Shown here: positions 44,901-53,329 of the stretch, one piece after another
Layout of the letters: each line of letters begins with the position of its first letter
Numbering within the stretch: position 1 is the first letter of the stretch
NCBI RefSeq assembly: GCF_000746845.1
Contig: NZ_KN050846.1
Coordinates: forward strand, 3,054,963-3,118,962
DNA from: Altibacter lentus
Lineage (GTDB): Bacteria > Bacteroidota > Bacteroidia > Flavobacteriales > Flavobacteriaceae
Reading direction: 5' to 3'
Length of the DNA: 64,000 bases
The notes under the pieces: model-generated
What the model was told of the DNA's origin: nothing
Databases searched by the model: none
Seen by the model: the letters and a program-made list of their open reading frames with translations, nothing else
Made by a program: the position numbers and the translations under genes

Positions 44901-46746
44901 GCCCCGGGTTGTAACCCATAAAATAGCTGTCGTCATCATACCAGAGGCTAACTCCGCAGGACCAGGTATCGATCCCTAAGTATTTGACTTGTTCGAAAAG
45001 CAGTTCTGCAACCTCCCAAAGATCCTCACTTTTCTGCATTCCCATGCTTTTGGCACGAACCCTTTCCAAAGCAGTCTCTATTTGGGCTTCCCTTGCTTGT
45101 GCCTCCGCTTGTTTAAGGTCCAAAAATCTGCGGTGGGCCAAATCGAAAGCTCCAGCGAAACGTTGTAAAATTTCCAAATCTTCTTCGGGCGGATTTTTAA
45201 CCACTCCCGGCAAACTGTACCCAATTTCCCCGTGGGTGGTGCGGGCCATAATAAAGGTCAACCCACCAATATGCTTAATATCATCATGGGTTGGGGCCCG
45301 TGGGTCTATATTTTGAAAATCGCTCCAACCAATCATTTTATCCACATAGTCTATGGCGGCATCCACATCCATGGTGTAAATGGCAATAGGGTCTTTACTT
45401 TTTTCCCATTTGGCAATAAGGGGAATCTCTGCGTGTATCTTTCTGGGCAGTTCCATTACAAACCCAATACGGGTCCCGTCGCCGGAGGTCATGGCTTTTT
45501 CATATTTGTTCGGGAGCCACATCATGTGCCAGAAATAATGTGCTTCGTGTCCTAATTTTATAAATTCGGTACGGAGTGTGACCACAATATCCAAAAGGTC
45601 CGAGGACTCCTTCATCGCCAAAGCATTGGATCTAATGCGCTCCAAGGCTGCTTCAATGTTTGCTTCCCGTGCCTGTATTTCGGCTTTTTGAAGGTCGAGG
45701 AAACGTTGGTAGGTCATTTCAAAGACCTTGGCGAAACGGGTGACCATTTCCTGTTGTTCGGAAGTGAGCAATGTGTCCCCTACAATCAACAAATACCCTT
45801 GTTTAAAATTGAAGGCATGAATCTTTAACTCTTTTGGGGAAATGGCCAGTAATTGTTTGGCGGAAAGCGGAAAATTTGTACTATGTTCGGCTATATAGGT
45901 TTGGTGCTTAATAGTTTCCTCCTCATTCAATTCCATTACGAAAAGGGGTTCCTGTTTTTTCCAGCTTTTTGCAATGGCCTTCATGATCTTGGTCTCGTTA
46001 TGGGGCATGCCCACAGCTTGATGCCTTATGGTGCCATCGGCTGGGTTCACGCCATAGCTGTACCCAGTTTTTACTTTATCGTCAAACAGCGTATAGCCTG
46101 TGGTGAGATTCTTCACACCAAGCTGGTTGAGTTCTTTGTAGAGCAATGCGCCAGCTTCCAGAAGTTCATCGCTTTTGTGCATGGCCATGGCCCGACTTCG
46201 AACACGTTCCAGAGCAGCTTCAATTTCAAGTTCACGGTTTTTTTCTTCCAGTTCTACTGTGCGTCTTTGAATGGCCTCACGCAACTCCTGGTTTTCTGCA
46301 TTTACTTTATCGAACCCAATGGTTTCCCCTTCATCGGTTTTTGAATCGGTTGTTGAGAAATGTTGATAGATAAAACGCCAGCCTTCATTGTTCTCTTTTA
46401 GAGCGTTTGTACAACGGAATCGTCCGTAATACGCCCAATCGTTTCCATTCTTGAACCAGGCATCGAACAGATGTGTTATAAAAACAAGGCCTTCGCACTG
46501 TTCCATGATCTTGGTTTCGTTTCTTAAATCGCATTTTCCTGCTAATTGGTCTGCTGTATCGGCAAAGAACTGTGTGGTGTCTTTTCGGTTTAAAAATTCT
46601 TCATTGTTGGTAGAGCCAATAAAATGAAAGTCATCTTCAAAATAAGAGTCATAGGTAGCAACATCTCCATTGAGATAGGCGTGCAACCAAGTGTCATAGA
46701 CTTTAAATACTTCCGTTCGTGTCTTTTTATCGACTTTCATAATCAA
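41968..46746 (-). CDS. Giant soluble sensor histidine kinase with six repeated ~190-residue modules
   Basis: 1592 residues, no membrane helix. A SnoaL-like/DUF4440 domain (about 1-135) is followed by a coiled coil and six modules starting near residues 176, 365, 556, 746, 936 and 1127, each opening like EAALERVRSRAMAMHKSDEL and ending like FAKVFEMTYQRFLDLQKAE. Each contains a GAF-like body. The kinase core has the phospho-acceptor His1354 in GELTAGIAHEIQNPLNFV, the N-box near 1483-1487 (NLITNA) and the G-box GTGLGLSMSYDI. Start overlaps the stop of the upstream kinase by 4 bases. The modules probably bind ligands; none is known. Confidence 0.87.
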   Translation of the reverse strand: MIMKVDKKTRTEVFKVYDTWLHAYLNGDVATYDSYFEDDFHFIGSTNNEEFLNRKDTTQFFADTADQLAGKCDLRNETKIMEQCEGLVFITHLFDAWFKNGNDWAYYGRFRCTNALKENNEGWRFIYQHFSTTDSKTDEGETIGFDKVNAENQELREAIQRRTVELEEKNRELEIEAALERVRSRAMAMHKSDELLEAGALLYKELNQLGVKNLTTGYTLFDDKVKTGYSYGVNPADGTIRHQAVGMPHNETKIMKAIAKSWKKQEPLFVMELNEEETIKHQTYIAEHSTNFPLSAKQLLAISPKELKIHAFNFKQGYLLIVGDTLLTSEQQEMVTRFAKVFEMTYQRFLDLQKAEIQAREANIEAALERIRSNALAMKESSDLLDIVVTLRTEFIKLGHEAHYFWHMMWLPNKYEKAMTSGDGTRIGFVMELPRKIHAEIPLIAKWEKSKDPIAIYTMDVDAAIDYVDKMIGWSDFQNIDPRAPTHDDIKHIGGLTFIMARTTHGEIGYSLPGVVKNPPEEDLEILQRFAGAFDLAHRRFLDLKQAEAQAREAQIETALERVRAKSMGMQKSEDLWEVAELLFEQVKYLGIDTWSCGVSLWYDDDSYFMGYNPGPDGKIGAPMPIPLTEDIFFTTIRDAKRRGEDFLVFESAGKSLEETYRYMDTLPIVGEVMRGIVKAGFDLPEFQVTHCGFFSHGHLMFITLEHKPEAIDIFKRFTKVFEQTYTRFLDLQKAEKQAREAQIEAALERTRTQSMLMQHSDQLDATSKVFHEQLQLLGIDTEFSYVWLPDEAKNEHQFWVAWNSEKKESSLIQSKAIVYPLDKTEPYTAACFEDWESGASVYIHHIEPKEVKTFFTAWEELLKDAKNLSPEYFLNGLYYAEAFMKYGCFGINIKRPITNEEKQILQRFSIEFERTYTRFLDLQKAEAQAREAQIEAALEKIRSRSLAMTKPDELQEVVSVVAEKLKELGVIYDAGGVILCTYFPDNKDVMHWIAAPDFTYSGNYLVPYFKNPIFDDAWESKLRGDAYFSKEFSVEDKNAFFKYAFEHSDYRHFPDEFKQHALQAVKHTLTAAWQKNSAIIIPSFSGDRPSESEADILKRFSKVFEQAYIRFLDLQKAEELTKKSKIEVALERVRARALAMQQPEELKEVAQVLRAEMGLLGIEELETSSIYINDKETNKTECWYAIKDLRSKKKKLVTDHFKLNLNDTWVGKQMLQFYDSKNEDTSIVMTGKNRVEWIRYCEEHSAPFRGHYGKIIPDRTYHLFKFSDGAIGVATPGDISEENWELLKRVAGVFSLAYSRFKDLTQARVDLLKLKDEKKKAEDALSELQLTQKQLIQSEKMASLGELTAGIAHEIQNPLNFVNNFSEVSQELIDELKEELENGNMDEVKEILNDVIQNLEKINHHGKRADGIVKGMLQHSRKSSAEKEPTNINKLADEYLRLAYHGLRAKDKSFNATLVTDFDESIGMVPVIPQDMGRVILNLITNAFYAVSERKKASEENHFEPTVSVSTKKEKDKVIISVQDNGNGVPTPVLDKIFQPFFTTKPTGEGTGLGLSMSYDIVTKGHSGELKVKTKENKGTEFKIIIPITKN

Positions 46747-47783
46747 TTGGTTAGTGGTAATAAAATAATAAATTCAGTGCCTTTTCCTTCTTCGGTTTCC
46801 ACTTTTAGCTCACCGCCATGTGCTTTGACAATGTCATAACTTAAACTAAGTCCGAGTCCGGTACCTTGACCAGTAGGTTTGGTAGTAAAAAAGGGCTGGA
46901 ATATTTTTTCAACCACATGTTTCGGCATTCCGTTGCCATTGTCTCTCACCGAAATTTCCACTGCTTTTTCTTTGTTTTTTGTCTCTATCCAAACTGTTGG
47001 TTGAAATTTATCTGTTTCGGTCTTTTTCTTTTCTGAAACCGCATAAAATGCATTCGTGATTAGATTTAAAATAACCCTTCCAATATCTTGTGGCACAATG
47101 TTTACTTTATCCACCGATGTGTCAAAATGTGTCTCCATGGAGGCATTAAAGGCCTTGTCCTTTGCCCGAAGCCCGTGATATGCCAGACGCAAATATTCAT
47201 CAACCAGAACATTGATTTCTGAGGCTTCTTTTACACCACTGCTGCTTCGGCTGTGTAGTAACATTCCTTTTACGATGCCATCGGCACGTTTTCCATGATG
47301 GTTGATTTTTTCGAGATTTTGAATAACATCATTGGCGATGGCGTGTACCTCTTCGGAATCACCGTTATTTAATTCTTCCATCATCTCTTCCAATAATTCT
47401 ATACTGATCTCAGAAAAATTATTGACAAAATTCAAGGGATTCTGAATTTCATGCGCAATACCGGCAGTGAGCTCTCCCAGTGAAGCCATCTTTTCAGATT
47501 GAATAAGCTGCGCTTGTGTGGCTTTTAACTCCTTCAGGGATTTGCTTAAGGCTTCGTTGGCTACTTCGATCGTTTTTCTTTTTTGTTCCAACTCATCAAT
47601 CGTCTCCTCTAATAAGATCGCAGTAGTACGTTTGACCTTTTCGGTACGTTCCAGTTTAAATTCTGAGATCATCAGATCGTTTTCTGCGTTCTTTACAGCC
47701 TTCAGAAGTAATACTTTTTCCTCTTCGGAAAAGGCATTTGATTGCTGGATCAAATCTTTTAATGTTTGAAGGTGTTGGTTCAT
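46743..47783 (-). CDS. Soluble histidine kinase
   Basis: 346 residues, cytosolic. An N-terminal helical region and coiled coil (about 1-95) lead to the phospho-acceptor His111 in SLGELTAGIAHEIQNPLNFV and to an ATPase domain with NLITNAFYAVS and GTGLGLSLSYDIVKAHGGE. The kinase core closely matches that of the giant kinase next door, while the sensor part is minimal, so it may rely on the FIST proteins encoded upstream for input. It begins directly after the stop of FIST gene 4. Confidence 0.87.
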   Translation of the reverse strand: MNQHLQTLKDLIQQSNAFSEEEKVLLLKAVKNAENDLMISEFKLERTEKVKRTTAILLEETIDELEQKRKTIEVANEALSKSLKELKATQAQLIQSEKMASLGELTAGIAHEIQNPLNFVNNFSEISIELLEEMMEELNNGDSEEVHAIANDVIQNLEKINHHGKRADGIVKGMLLHSRSSSGVKEASEINVLVDEYLRLAYHGLRAKDKAFNASMETHFDTSVDKVNIVPQDIGRVILNLITNAFYAVSEKKKTETDKFQPTVWIETKNKEKAVEISVRDNGNGMPKHVVEKIFQPFFTTKPTGQGTGLGLSLSYDIVKAHGGELKVETEEGKGTEFIILLPLTN

Positions 47784-48944
47784 CTAAATCCTTTCTTTTA
47801 TAGCGACCCAACAGCAAGCTCCCGAATGAAAGTTTTGTTTGCCGTTATAGGATCGTCCAATTTCACCATACGTAAAAAAACCCGCCATGGGTGTTTTCCA
47901 AACTTTTGCGAGTCCATCATTTTCTTCATTCACCAAAGGCCCCAATACCGGTTGCCTGCCTGCGCATGAAAAAACCAGCAATGCATCGGCTTGCTCGTCC
48001 GGATTGCCCTTTAGGAGGTTGACCTTATCCAAAACTTCTTCCACAATATCCAATTCAGGCGGCTTTGTAAACCAGAATTTGGTTCCAACAGGCATTTCAA
48101 TATCCATAAATAAAGCATTTTCGTCTTGATTGATTTTCATTGGGCTCTTTAGTATGGTCTCATTGTTTTCCCTTTCCACAATAAAAGGATATTCAAACGA
48201 CAATTCCTTTAACACATCATATCCTATTTTGTCTTCGAGGTCTGTCCGTCCCAAATACTTTAAGTACATTTCGACAGCGGGAATGCCGTCAATCTCATGT
48301 AACAAGTTTCCTTTGCTCTTGGTAACAGTTCTTGAGATGCCCATGGGCTTCCAGCCAGTTATTGCCATGCCTTTTATCTCAATGGCATCTCCATTAAGGA
48401 CTAAAGCGACGATTCCACGGTCGGTCTCTTCTTTCTCGGTAAACACATACGTACCATTTAATTTCCAATCGTCCCCGGCCATTCCTCCAAAAAATAATTT
48501 ATCCGGGCCAAGTTTTTTTTCTAAATGGGTCACTAATTCATCTCCGTTAAAAAATGCACCATTTTTGTCTATTCCGGTAGGGCAAAGGATGATGGAGGGG
48601 TTGCTGAATTCTTTTTTTACTCTATTTGCCAAACGGGAAGCGCCTTGCTCTAATGTTCCTTCACCCAGTGCTTCAAGCAAGATGCTGAAATGCTTCTGGC
48701 GCAACTCCAAAAGCAAAATAGCCGTCTCTCCTTTGGTTTGTTTGCCGTCTATAAATTCACCGCATGAGGTAGCACCAAAAACACTAATATTTCGATCTTT
48801 CAAAAGGTTGCAAACGGCCTTCCTATCTTGTTCGATGGATATAAAAACGATGGCTGCGGTGGGTTCAAAACCATCTGCCGTTGAATTTTCCAAATTGGCT
48901 TTTATTTCCGAAACTGATGCTCCGTGTATCGATTTAGATCTCAT
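47784..48944 (-). CDS. FIST-domain sensor protein, copy 4
   Basis: 386 residues, soluble, FIST_N plus FIST_C. Landmarks: AAIVFISIEQDRKAV near the start, ISVFGATSCGEFIDG, the GG-x-AGDD motif (FFGGMAGDDWKLNG), a GMAITGWKPMG segment, DALLVFSCAGRQPVLGP and MAGFFTYGEIGRSYNG. FIST domains are thought to sense small ligands such as amino acids for signalling proteins. The histidine kinase gene follows with no gap, making this copy its likeliest partner. Confidence 0.87.
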   Translation of the reverse strand: MRSKSIHGASVSEIKANLENSTADGFEPTAAIVFISIEQDRKAVCNLLKDRNISVFGATSCGEFIDGKQTKGETAILLLELRQKHFSILLEALGEGTLEQGASRLANRVKKEFSNPSIILCPTGIDKNGAFFNGDELVTHLEKKLGPDKLFFGGMAGDDWKLNGTYVFTEKEETDRGIVALVLNGDAIEIKGMAITGWKPMGISRTVTKSKGNLLHEIDGIPAVEMYLKYLGRTDLEDKIGYDVLKELSFEYPFIVERENNETILKSPMKINQDENALFMDIEMPVGTKFWFTKPPELDIVEEVLDKVNLLKGNPDEQADALLVFSCAGRQPVLGPLVNEENDGLAKVWKTPMAGFFTYGEIGRSYNGKQNFHSGACCWVAIKERI

Positions 48945-48951
48945 GACTCGA

Positions 48952-50118
48952 TTATTTTTCTGTTAAAGACACCACACAACAGGCATTGTTATGAAATTCA
49001 TTAATGCCTATTTTTGATTTTCCGTATTCACCATAGGTAAAGAAGCCAACCATAGGTGCATCCCAAACTTTTTGCACAAGTTCTATCTCTTCTTTCATTA
49101 AAGCTCCAAAAGATAAATGCCGGCTTACACAAGAAAACATGATCAAGGCATCAGCCTGCTGTTGGGGATTGTCTTTAATGCTGGCACATTCCGAAACCAC
49201 TGTTTCGATGGAATCAAAATCCGGGGGTAGCGAAAATTTTATCTTAGACCCTTGCGGCACACCTCCGGTACATATAAGGGAGCGGTCTTTTCGGTTGGCA
49301 AATCTTGTTGCCCGTATTACAGTATCTCCATTGTCCCTTTCCAATTGCAACGGATAATACCACGAATTTAGAAATGGCACGATATCCGTATTATCATCCA
49401 GCTTTACGTCCACGCCAAGATATTTCATTAACATGTCCAGTGCTGGTTTATCGTCTATGGTATACACAATATTACCCTCGCTCTTGGTTACCGTTTTTGT
49501 CGTGCCAATCGCCTTCCAGCCACAGGTAGCAATACCTCGCACATCTATTTTATCTTGATCAATGATAAGGGCGATCAAGGCATTGTCTTCACTTTTTCCG
49601 TTGGTAAAGACAAGTGGCTTTTCGGCTAATAAATCATCTCCGGCCATCCCTCCAAATACGGTTAACTCGCTCTCAGGAGTCAATGCACTCCGTTTTCCGA
49701 ATCCCTCCATGATACCTACAATAATTTTTTCGCCATCAATAAATACACCGCCGGTTGCGATTATGAACGCCGGATTCGAATATGTTTGTTTACCAATAGA
49801 ACCGAGCTTCTTGGCAGTATCGAAAGCGGTTTCAGCGCTTGTCTCAAGAAATTCTACGTTAAAATATCCACTATTCATATCCAGTAACATCATGGTAATG
49901 CTACCTTGCTCAACTTCTCCGTCAATAAATTCACCTGCAGTAGTGGCACCGAAAACAGCAATATCGCGCTTGTCTAAGACGTCGCTCACAGCGTTCCAAT
50001 CTTGTTCAATGGATAAGAAGACTATAGCCAGAGTTGGTTTGAAACCATCGGAGGTGGCCTGATCGATTTCTTTGATAATGGCAGCTGTTGAGTTTGCTTT
50101 TATAGTTTTTGAAATCAT
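48952..50118 (-). CDS. FIST-domain sensor protein, copy 3
   Basis: 388 residues with both FIST domains. Landmarks: TLAIVFLSIEQDWNAV, IAVFGATTAGEFIDG, VFGGMAGDDLL, GIATCGWKAIGTTKTVTKSEG, DALIMFSCVSRHLSFG and MVGFFTYGEYGKSK. It ends 7 bases before FIST copy 4. Compared with copy 2 it differs in the ligand-facing loops around residues 145-165 (KRSALTPESE insertion), so the two may bind different ligands. Confidence 0.87.
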   Translation of the reverse strand: MISKTIKANSTAAIIKEIDQATSDGFKPTLAIVFLSIEQDWNAVSDVLDKRDIAVFGATTAGEFIDGEVEQGSITMMLLDMNSGYFNVEFLETSAETAFDTAKKLGSIGKQTYSNPAFIIATGGVFIDGEKIIVGIMEGFGKRSALTPESELTVFGGMAGDDLLAEKPLVFTNGKSEDNALIALIIDQDKIDVRGIATCGWKAIGTTKTVTKSEGNIVYTIDDKPALDMLMKYLGVDVKLDDNTDIVPFLNSWYYPLQLERDNGDTVIRATRFANRKDRSLICTGGVPQGSKIKFSLPPDFDSIETVVSECASIKDNPQQQADALIMFSCVSRHLSFGALMKEEIELVQKVWDAPMVGFFTYGEYGKSKIGINEFHNNACCVVSLTEK

Positions 50119-50152
50119 TTATTAACTTATTTTAAGAAGTAAGCTTGCTTTT

Positions 50153-51292
50153 TTATTTTTCTTTTAATGCCACCAGGCAGCATGTATTGTTATGAAACTC
50201 ATGCTTGCCTGTTTTCGATTTACCAAATTCTCCATAGGTGAAAAAACCTATCATGGGTGATTCCCACACTTGCTGCACTTGCTCTATTTCTTCTTTCATT
50301 AAAATCCCAAAAGCAAGGTGTCTGCTTACGCAGGAGAACATGATCAACGCATCGGCCTCCTCCTGACTTTCCTCTTTTAATTCCCTACATTCTCCTACCA
50401 CTATTTCAATTGCATCAAAGTCCGGGGGAAGCGAAAACTTTACTTTGGAACCCTGTGGAACATTGCCGGCACAAATAAGGGACCTATCCTCCCTATTGGC
50501 CAACATAGCCGTTCGCATTACGGGTGCCACATTTTCCCGTTCCATTTGCAAGGGGTAGTATGCTCCCAATTGGGTTACTATTTCGTTGCCAGAATCGAAA
50601 TCGTATTCTACACCCAGATATTTCATGATCATATCCAGGGCAGGCTTATCGTCTATGGTATAAACAACATTTCCTTCACTTTTTGTAATGGTTTTTGTTG
50701 TACCTATAGGTTGCCAACCGCAAGAGGCAATGCCATTTATTTCAATTTTGTCTTCATCTATAATAAGTGCCAAGAGGCCTTGCGGACTACTTTTACCTTT
50801 TGTAAAAACAATTGGACCTGTCAAACTTAGGTCGTCGCCAGCCATCCCCCCATAAATGGTAACGTCGCCTCCATATCCTTTACTAATTCCTTCCACAATA
50901 TTTTCGCCATCATTGCTCAACCATCCGGATACAATAATAAATCCAGGCTTTGAAAATGTTTTCTTCCCTTGCATGCCAATTTTTTGTGCATTCTCTAAGG
51001 TTGTTTGTTCGCCGGTTTCAAGAAATTCCAGTTTGAAATATGCAGTGTTAATATCGAGCAACATAACAGCGATACTCCCTTCTTCAATCTCACCATTGAT
51101 AAACTCACCCGCAGTAGTAGCCCCAAAAACAGCAATACCCAGTTTGTCCAACGTATGGGTTACTGTCTTCCAATCTTGTTTCATGGAAAGGAAGACAATG
51201 GCCAAGGTGGGTTTAAAGCCGTCAGCAATTGTGGTATCAATTTCTTTAATAATGGCTTCAGTTGAATGGGCCTTTATTGTTTTTGCAATCAT
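50153..51292 (-). CDS. FIST-domain sensor protein, copy 2
   Basis: 379 residues, closest to copy 3 over most of its length (start MIAKTIKAHSTEAIIKEID; shared GWQPIGTTKTITKSEG). It carries the GG-x-AGDD motif (YGGMAGDDLSLTG), DALIMFSCVSRHLAFG and MIGFFTYGEFGKSK. It lies 34 bases upstream of copy 3 and 9 bases downstream of the EthD-like gene. Confidence 0.87.
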   Translation of the reverse strand: MIAKTIKAHSTEAIIKEIDTTIADGFKPTLAIVFLSMKQDWKTVTHTLDKLGIAVFGATTAGEFINGEIEEGSIAVMLLDINTAYFKLEFLETGEQTTLENAQKIGMQGKKTFSKPGFIIVSGWLSNDGENIVEGISKGYGGDVTIYGGMAGDDLSLTGPIVFTKGKSSPQGLLALIIDEDKIEINGIASCGWQPIGTTKTITKSEGNVVYTIDDKPALDMIMKYLGVEYDFDSGNEIVTQLGAYYPLQMERENVAPVMRTAMLANREDRSLICAGNVPQGSKVKFSLPPDFDAIEIVVGECRELKEESQEEADALIMFSCVSRHLAFGILMKEEIEQVQQVWESPMIGFFTYGEFGKSKTGKHEFHNNTCCLVALKEK

Positions 51293-51301
51293 TTTTTTAA
51301 T

Positions 51302-51613
51302 TTATTTTACATTTTCTACAGTTCCTATAATTACATTGACTCCGCCTGTTGCAAAATTGGATAAATCCAAAACTGTTGCTTGCCCTTCGGGCGAGCCCAT
51401 AGTTTCCTGCATTTGTTGGGGAGTGGAAAAGTACAGCTCGGCCATGCGGTAATATTCGGCTTTATGCCCGTCCGGTGTTCCCAAAAATTTCGTCAATTCC
51501 AGTCTAGCAACACCTTTCATGGTAGCTGTAAGGGGGAGGTGATTCTTTTTGTAATATTTTTCAAAAGCCTCGGGGTCTGTTGGATGTCCATACAGGACTG
51601 TTATTTTTTGCAT
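51302..51613 (-). CDS. EthD-family small protein
   Basis: 103-residue ferredoxin-like alpha/beta-barrel protein. It matches the EthD pattern: KITVLYGHPTDPEAFEKYYKKNHLPL near the start and MAELYFSTPQQMQETMGSPEGQATVLDLSNFA in the second half. Members bind or convert small aromatic or ether compounds, or have no known role. It sits between FIST copies 1 and 2 in the same transcript, which suggests that it supplies or modifies a ligand for the sensors; this is inference. Confidence 0.83.
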   Translation of the reverse strand: MQKITVLYGHPTDPEAFEKYYKKNHLPLTATMKGVARLELTKFLGTPDGHKAEYYRMAELYFSTPQQMQETMGSPEGQATVLDLSNFATGGVNVIIGTVENVK

Positions 51614-51628
51614 GTTATTGAGTATTAG

Positions 51629-52768
51629 TTATTTTTCTTTTAAGGCGACGCAGCAAGTTGTTAAATTGTGCATCTCTAAGTTTCCTCCTGTGGCGCGGCC
51701 CAGCTCTGCATTGCTGAACATTCCTACCATGGGCACGTTCCACACATTTTTTACTCCTTCTATTTCTTCCTTCATCATTGGACCTAATGCCAAAATCCTT
51801 CCGGCACAACTAAAGACCACTAAAGCATCTGCTTGTGGCATTTGGGTTTCTTTTAGCTCTTCAACCCCTTTAACTACTTTTTCCATCACGTCCCAATCTG
51901 GTGGAATAGAAAATCGGATTTTTGATCCTTGCGGAATGGTACCACTCGTATAATATGATTTGTCATTCCAATCCACAACCAACGGTGGACGCATCACCGG
52001 ATCACCCTTTTCTCTTTGTAATTGCAAGGCAAAATTTGTAGCCAGTTCCATGAGCACGTCTTTGTTGCCTGGACTTATATTTTCAAGTCCTCCATATTTT
52101 ACAGTTATATCAAGGGCAGGTTCATTCTCGATGGTGTAGATATGATTACCTTCACTCTTTGTAACAGTTTTTTCGGTTCCCACAGCCTTCCAGCCGCAGG
52201 TGGCAATACCTTTTACTTCTACCTTGGTCTCATCTAGGGCAATACATACAATGCCTTCATTAGTTTCTTGACCGTTTGTAAAAACAAAGGTGTCTTCAAA
52301 GGTATAGTCATCTCCTGCAGCCCCGCCAAAAGCATTTAAATCCATTCCGGCGATATCTTCCAAACCACGCAAAATTTCTTCCCCATCCACCGCAGGATGA
52401 CTGGTCCCGATTAAAAATGCAGGAGTGGAGAATTTTGTCTTCACCTTTGTTGCTATGGATGCAGCGACTTCTCTATAATTTTTACGGGGATATTCTTCAA
52501 AATAAATTTGAAAGTTATCTTTGTTCATATCGAGTAACAGAATGGCTACAGAGCCCTTTTCGGTTTCTCCGTCTATAAACTCTCCATTGGTAGTGACCCC
52601 AAACACTTGAATACCTTTATTATCCAAAAGCTTTGTAATTGTTTTTCTGTCCTGTGATACAGAAAGAAAGACCAAGGCGAGCGTAGGTGCGAAACCATCC
52701 GCTAAATTTGTTGCCAATGCCGTTTCGATTTCTTGGGTGGAGCTTCCTTTTATTGATTTTGCCTTCAT
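51629..52768 (-). CDS. FIST-domain sensor protein, copy 1 (first gene of the signalling series)
   Basis: 379 residues, FIST_N and FIST_C. Landmarks: TLALVFLSVSQDRKTI, IQVFGVTTNGEFIDG, FGGAAGDDYTFEDT (Ala in place of Met in the GG-x-AGDD motif), GIATCGWKAVGTEKTVTKSEG, DALVVFSCAGRILALGP and MVGMFSNAELGRA, where the usual FFTYGE is changed. It is the most diverged of the four copies. The gap upstream of it, 52769-52993, holds no recognised promoter element. Confidence 0.86.
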   Translation of the reverse strand: MKAKSIKGSSTQEIETALATNLADGFAPTLALVFLSVSQDRKTITKLLDNKGIQVFGVTTNGEFIDGETEKGSVAILLLDMNKDNFQIYFEEYPRKNYREVAASIATKVKTKFSTPAFLIGTSHPAVDGEEILRGLEDIAGMDLNAFGGAAGDDYTFEDTFVFTNGQETNEGIVCIALDETKVEVKGIATCGWKAVGTEKTVTKSEGNHIYTIENEPALDITVKYGGLENISPGNKDVLMELATNFALQLQREKGDPVMRPPLVVDWNDKSYYTSGTIPQGSKIRFSIPPDWDVMEKVVKGVEELKETQMPQADALVVFSCAGRILALGPMMKEEIEGVKNVWNVPMVGMFSNAELGRATGGNLEMHNLTTCCVALKEK

Positions 52769-52993
52769 ATAGAGTTATAATTTGCGCTTTGGCTTTTTGC
52801 TTCTCGATACTAAAAAATTGAAATATTAAATATGGCGGGGATCTTTTAAAGTTACTAAATTCCCCTATGTTGTTGTGACTGAATTATCCTCAAAATCACT
52901 TACAATCCAATAAATAGCTGCGTCCCGGATAGCATAAAAACAATCAATTACAATGAGTGTTTTAATTATCGCCAATGCTTCGCATCTAAAAGA

Positions 52994-53329
52994 TCAATAC
53001 AACAAATTATCCAAAATCCGATCTATATTGCGCTCTGCCATATGATATCGCTTGTCTACCGAAAATACAGCATGCATTTCTTTTCGAATTTGCGCCAACT
53101 CCTTGCTCGAGTAATCATGCCACTCCAGATTATCTTCTATCTTTTCCAGACTTTCATCTTCGGTATCTGTTTTAAACTCCTCGTATATTTTTTTAAAGGT
53201 GGCAGGATCTGCCTTGGTACGGATCAACTGGATCTCGGCTTCACTGGCAACAGAATCTGCACTTGCACAGAGCAATAGGATATACGTTTGCAGTTCCATC
53301 TTGTTCCAAGGGGTTGGTTTATTTTTCAT
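52994..53329 (-). CDS. Small TerB-like protein, function unknown
   Basis: 111 residues, helical and acidic. The layout resembles TerB-like domains: LQTYILLLCASADSVASEAEIQLIRTKAD (a D-x-x-x-x-x-E helix pair), then EIRKEMHAVFSVDKRYHMAERNIDRILDNLL near the end. TerB-type proteins associate with membranes and stress functions in other bacteria. This is pattern resemblance only. It stands between the signalling series and the serine hydrolase on the same strand. Confidence 0.6.
   Translation of the reverse strand: MKNKPTPWNKMELQTYILLLCASADSVASEAEIQLIRTKADPATFKKIYEEFKTDTEDESLEKIEDNLEWHDYSSKELAQIRKEMHAVFSVDKRYHMAERNIDRILDNLLY

Noticed and set aside
48130-48966. Long plus-strand frame of 278 codons opposite a FIST gene
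   Set aside because: It is antisense to a clearly conserved gene, is Ser/Pro/Phe-rich as such shadows are, and has no motif.
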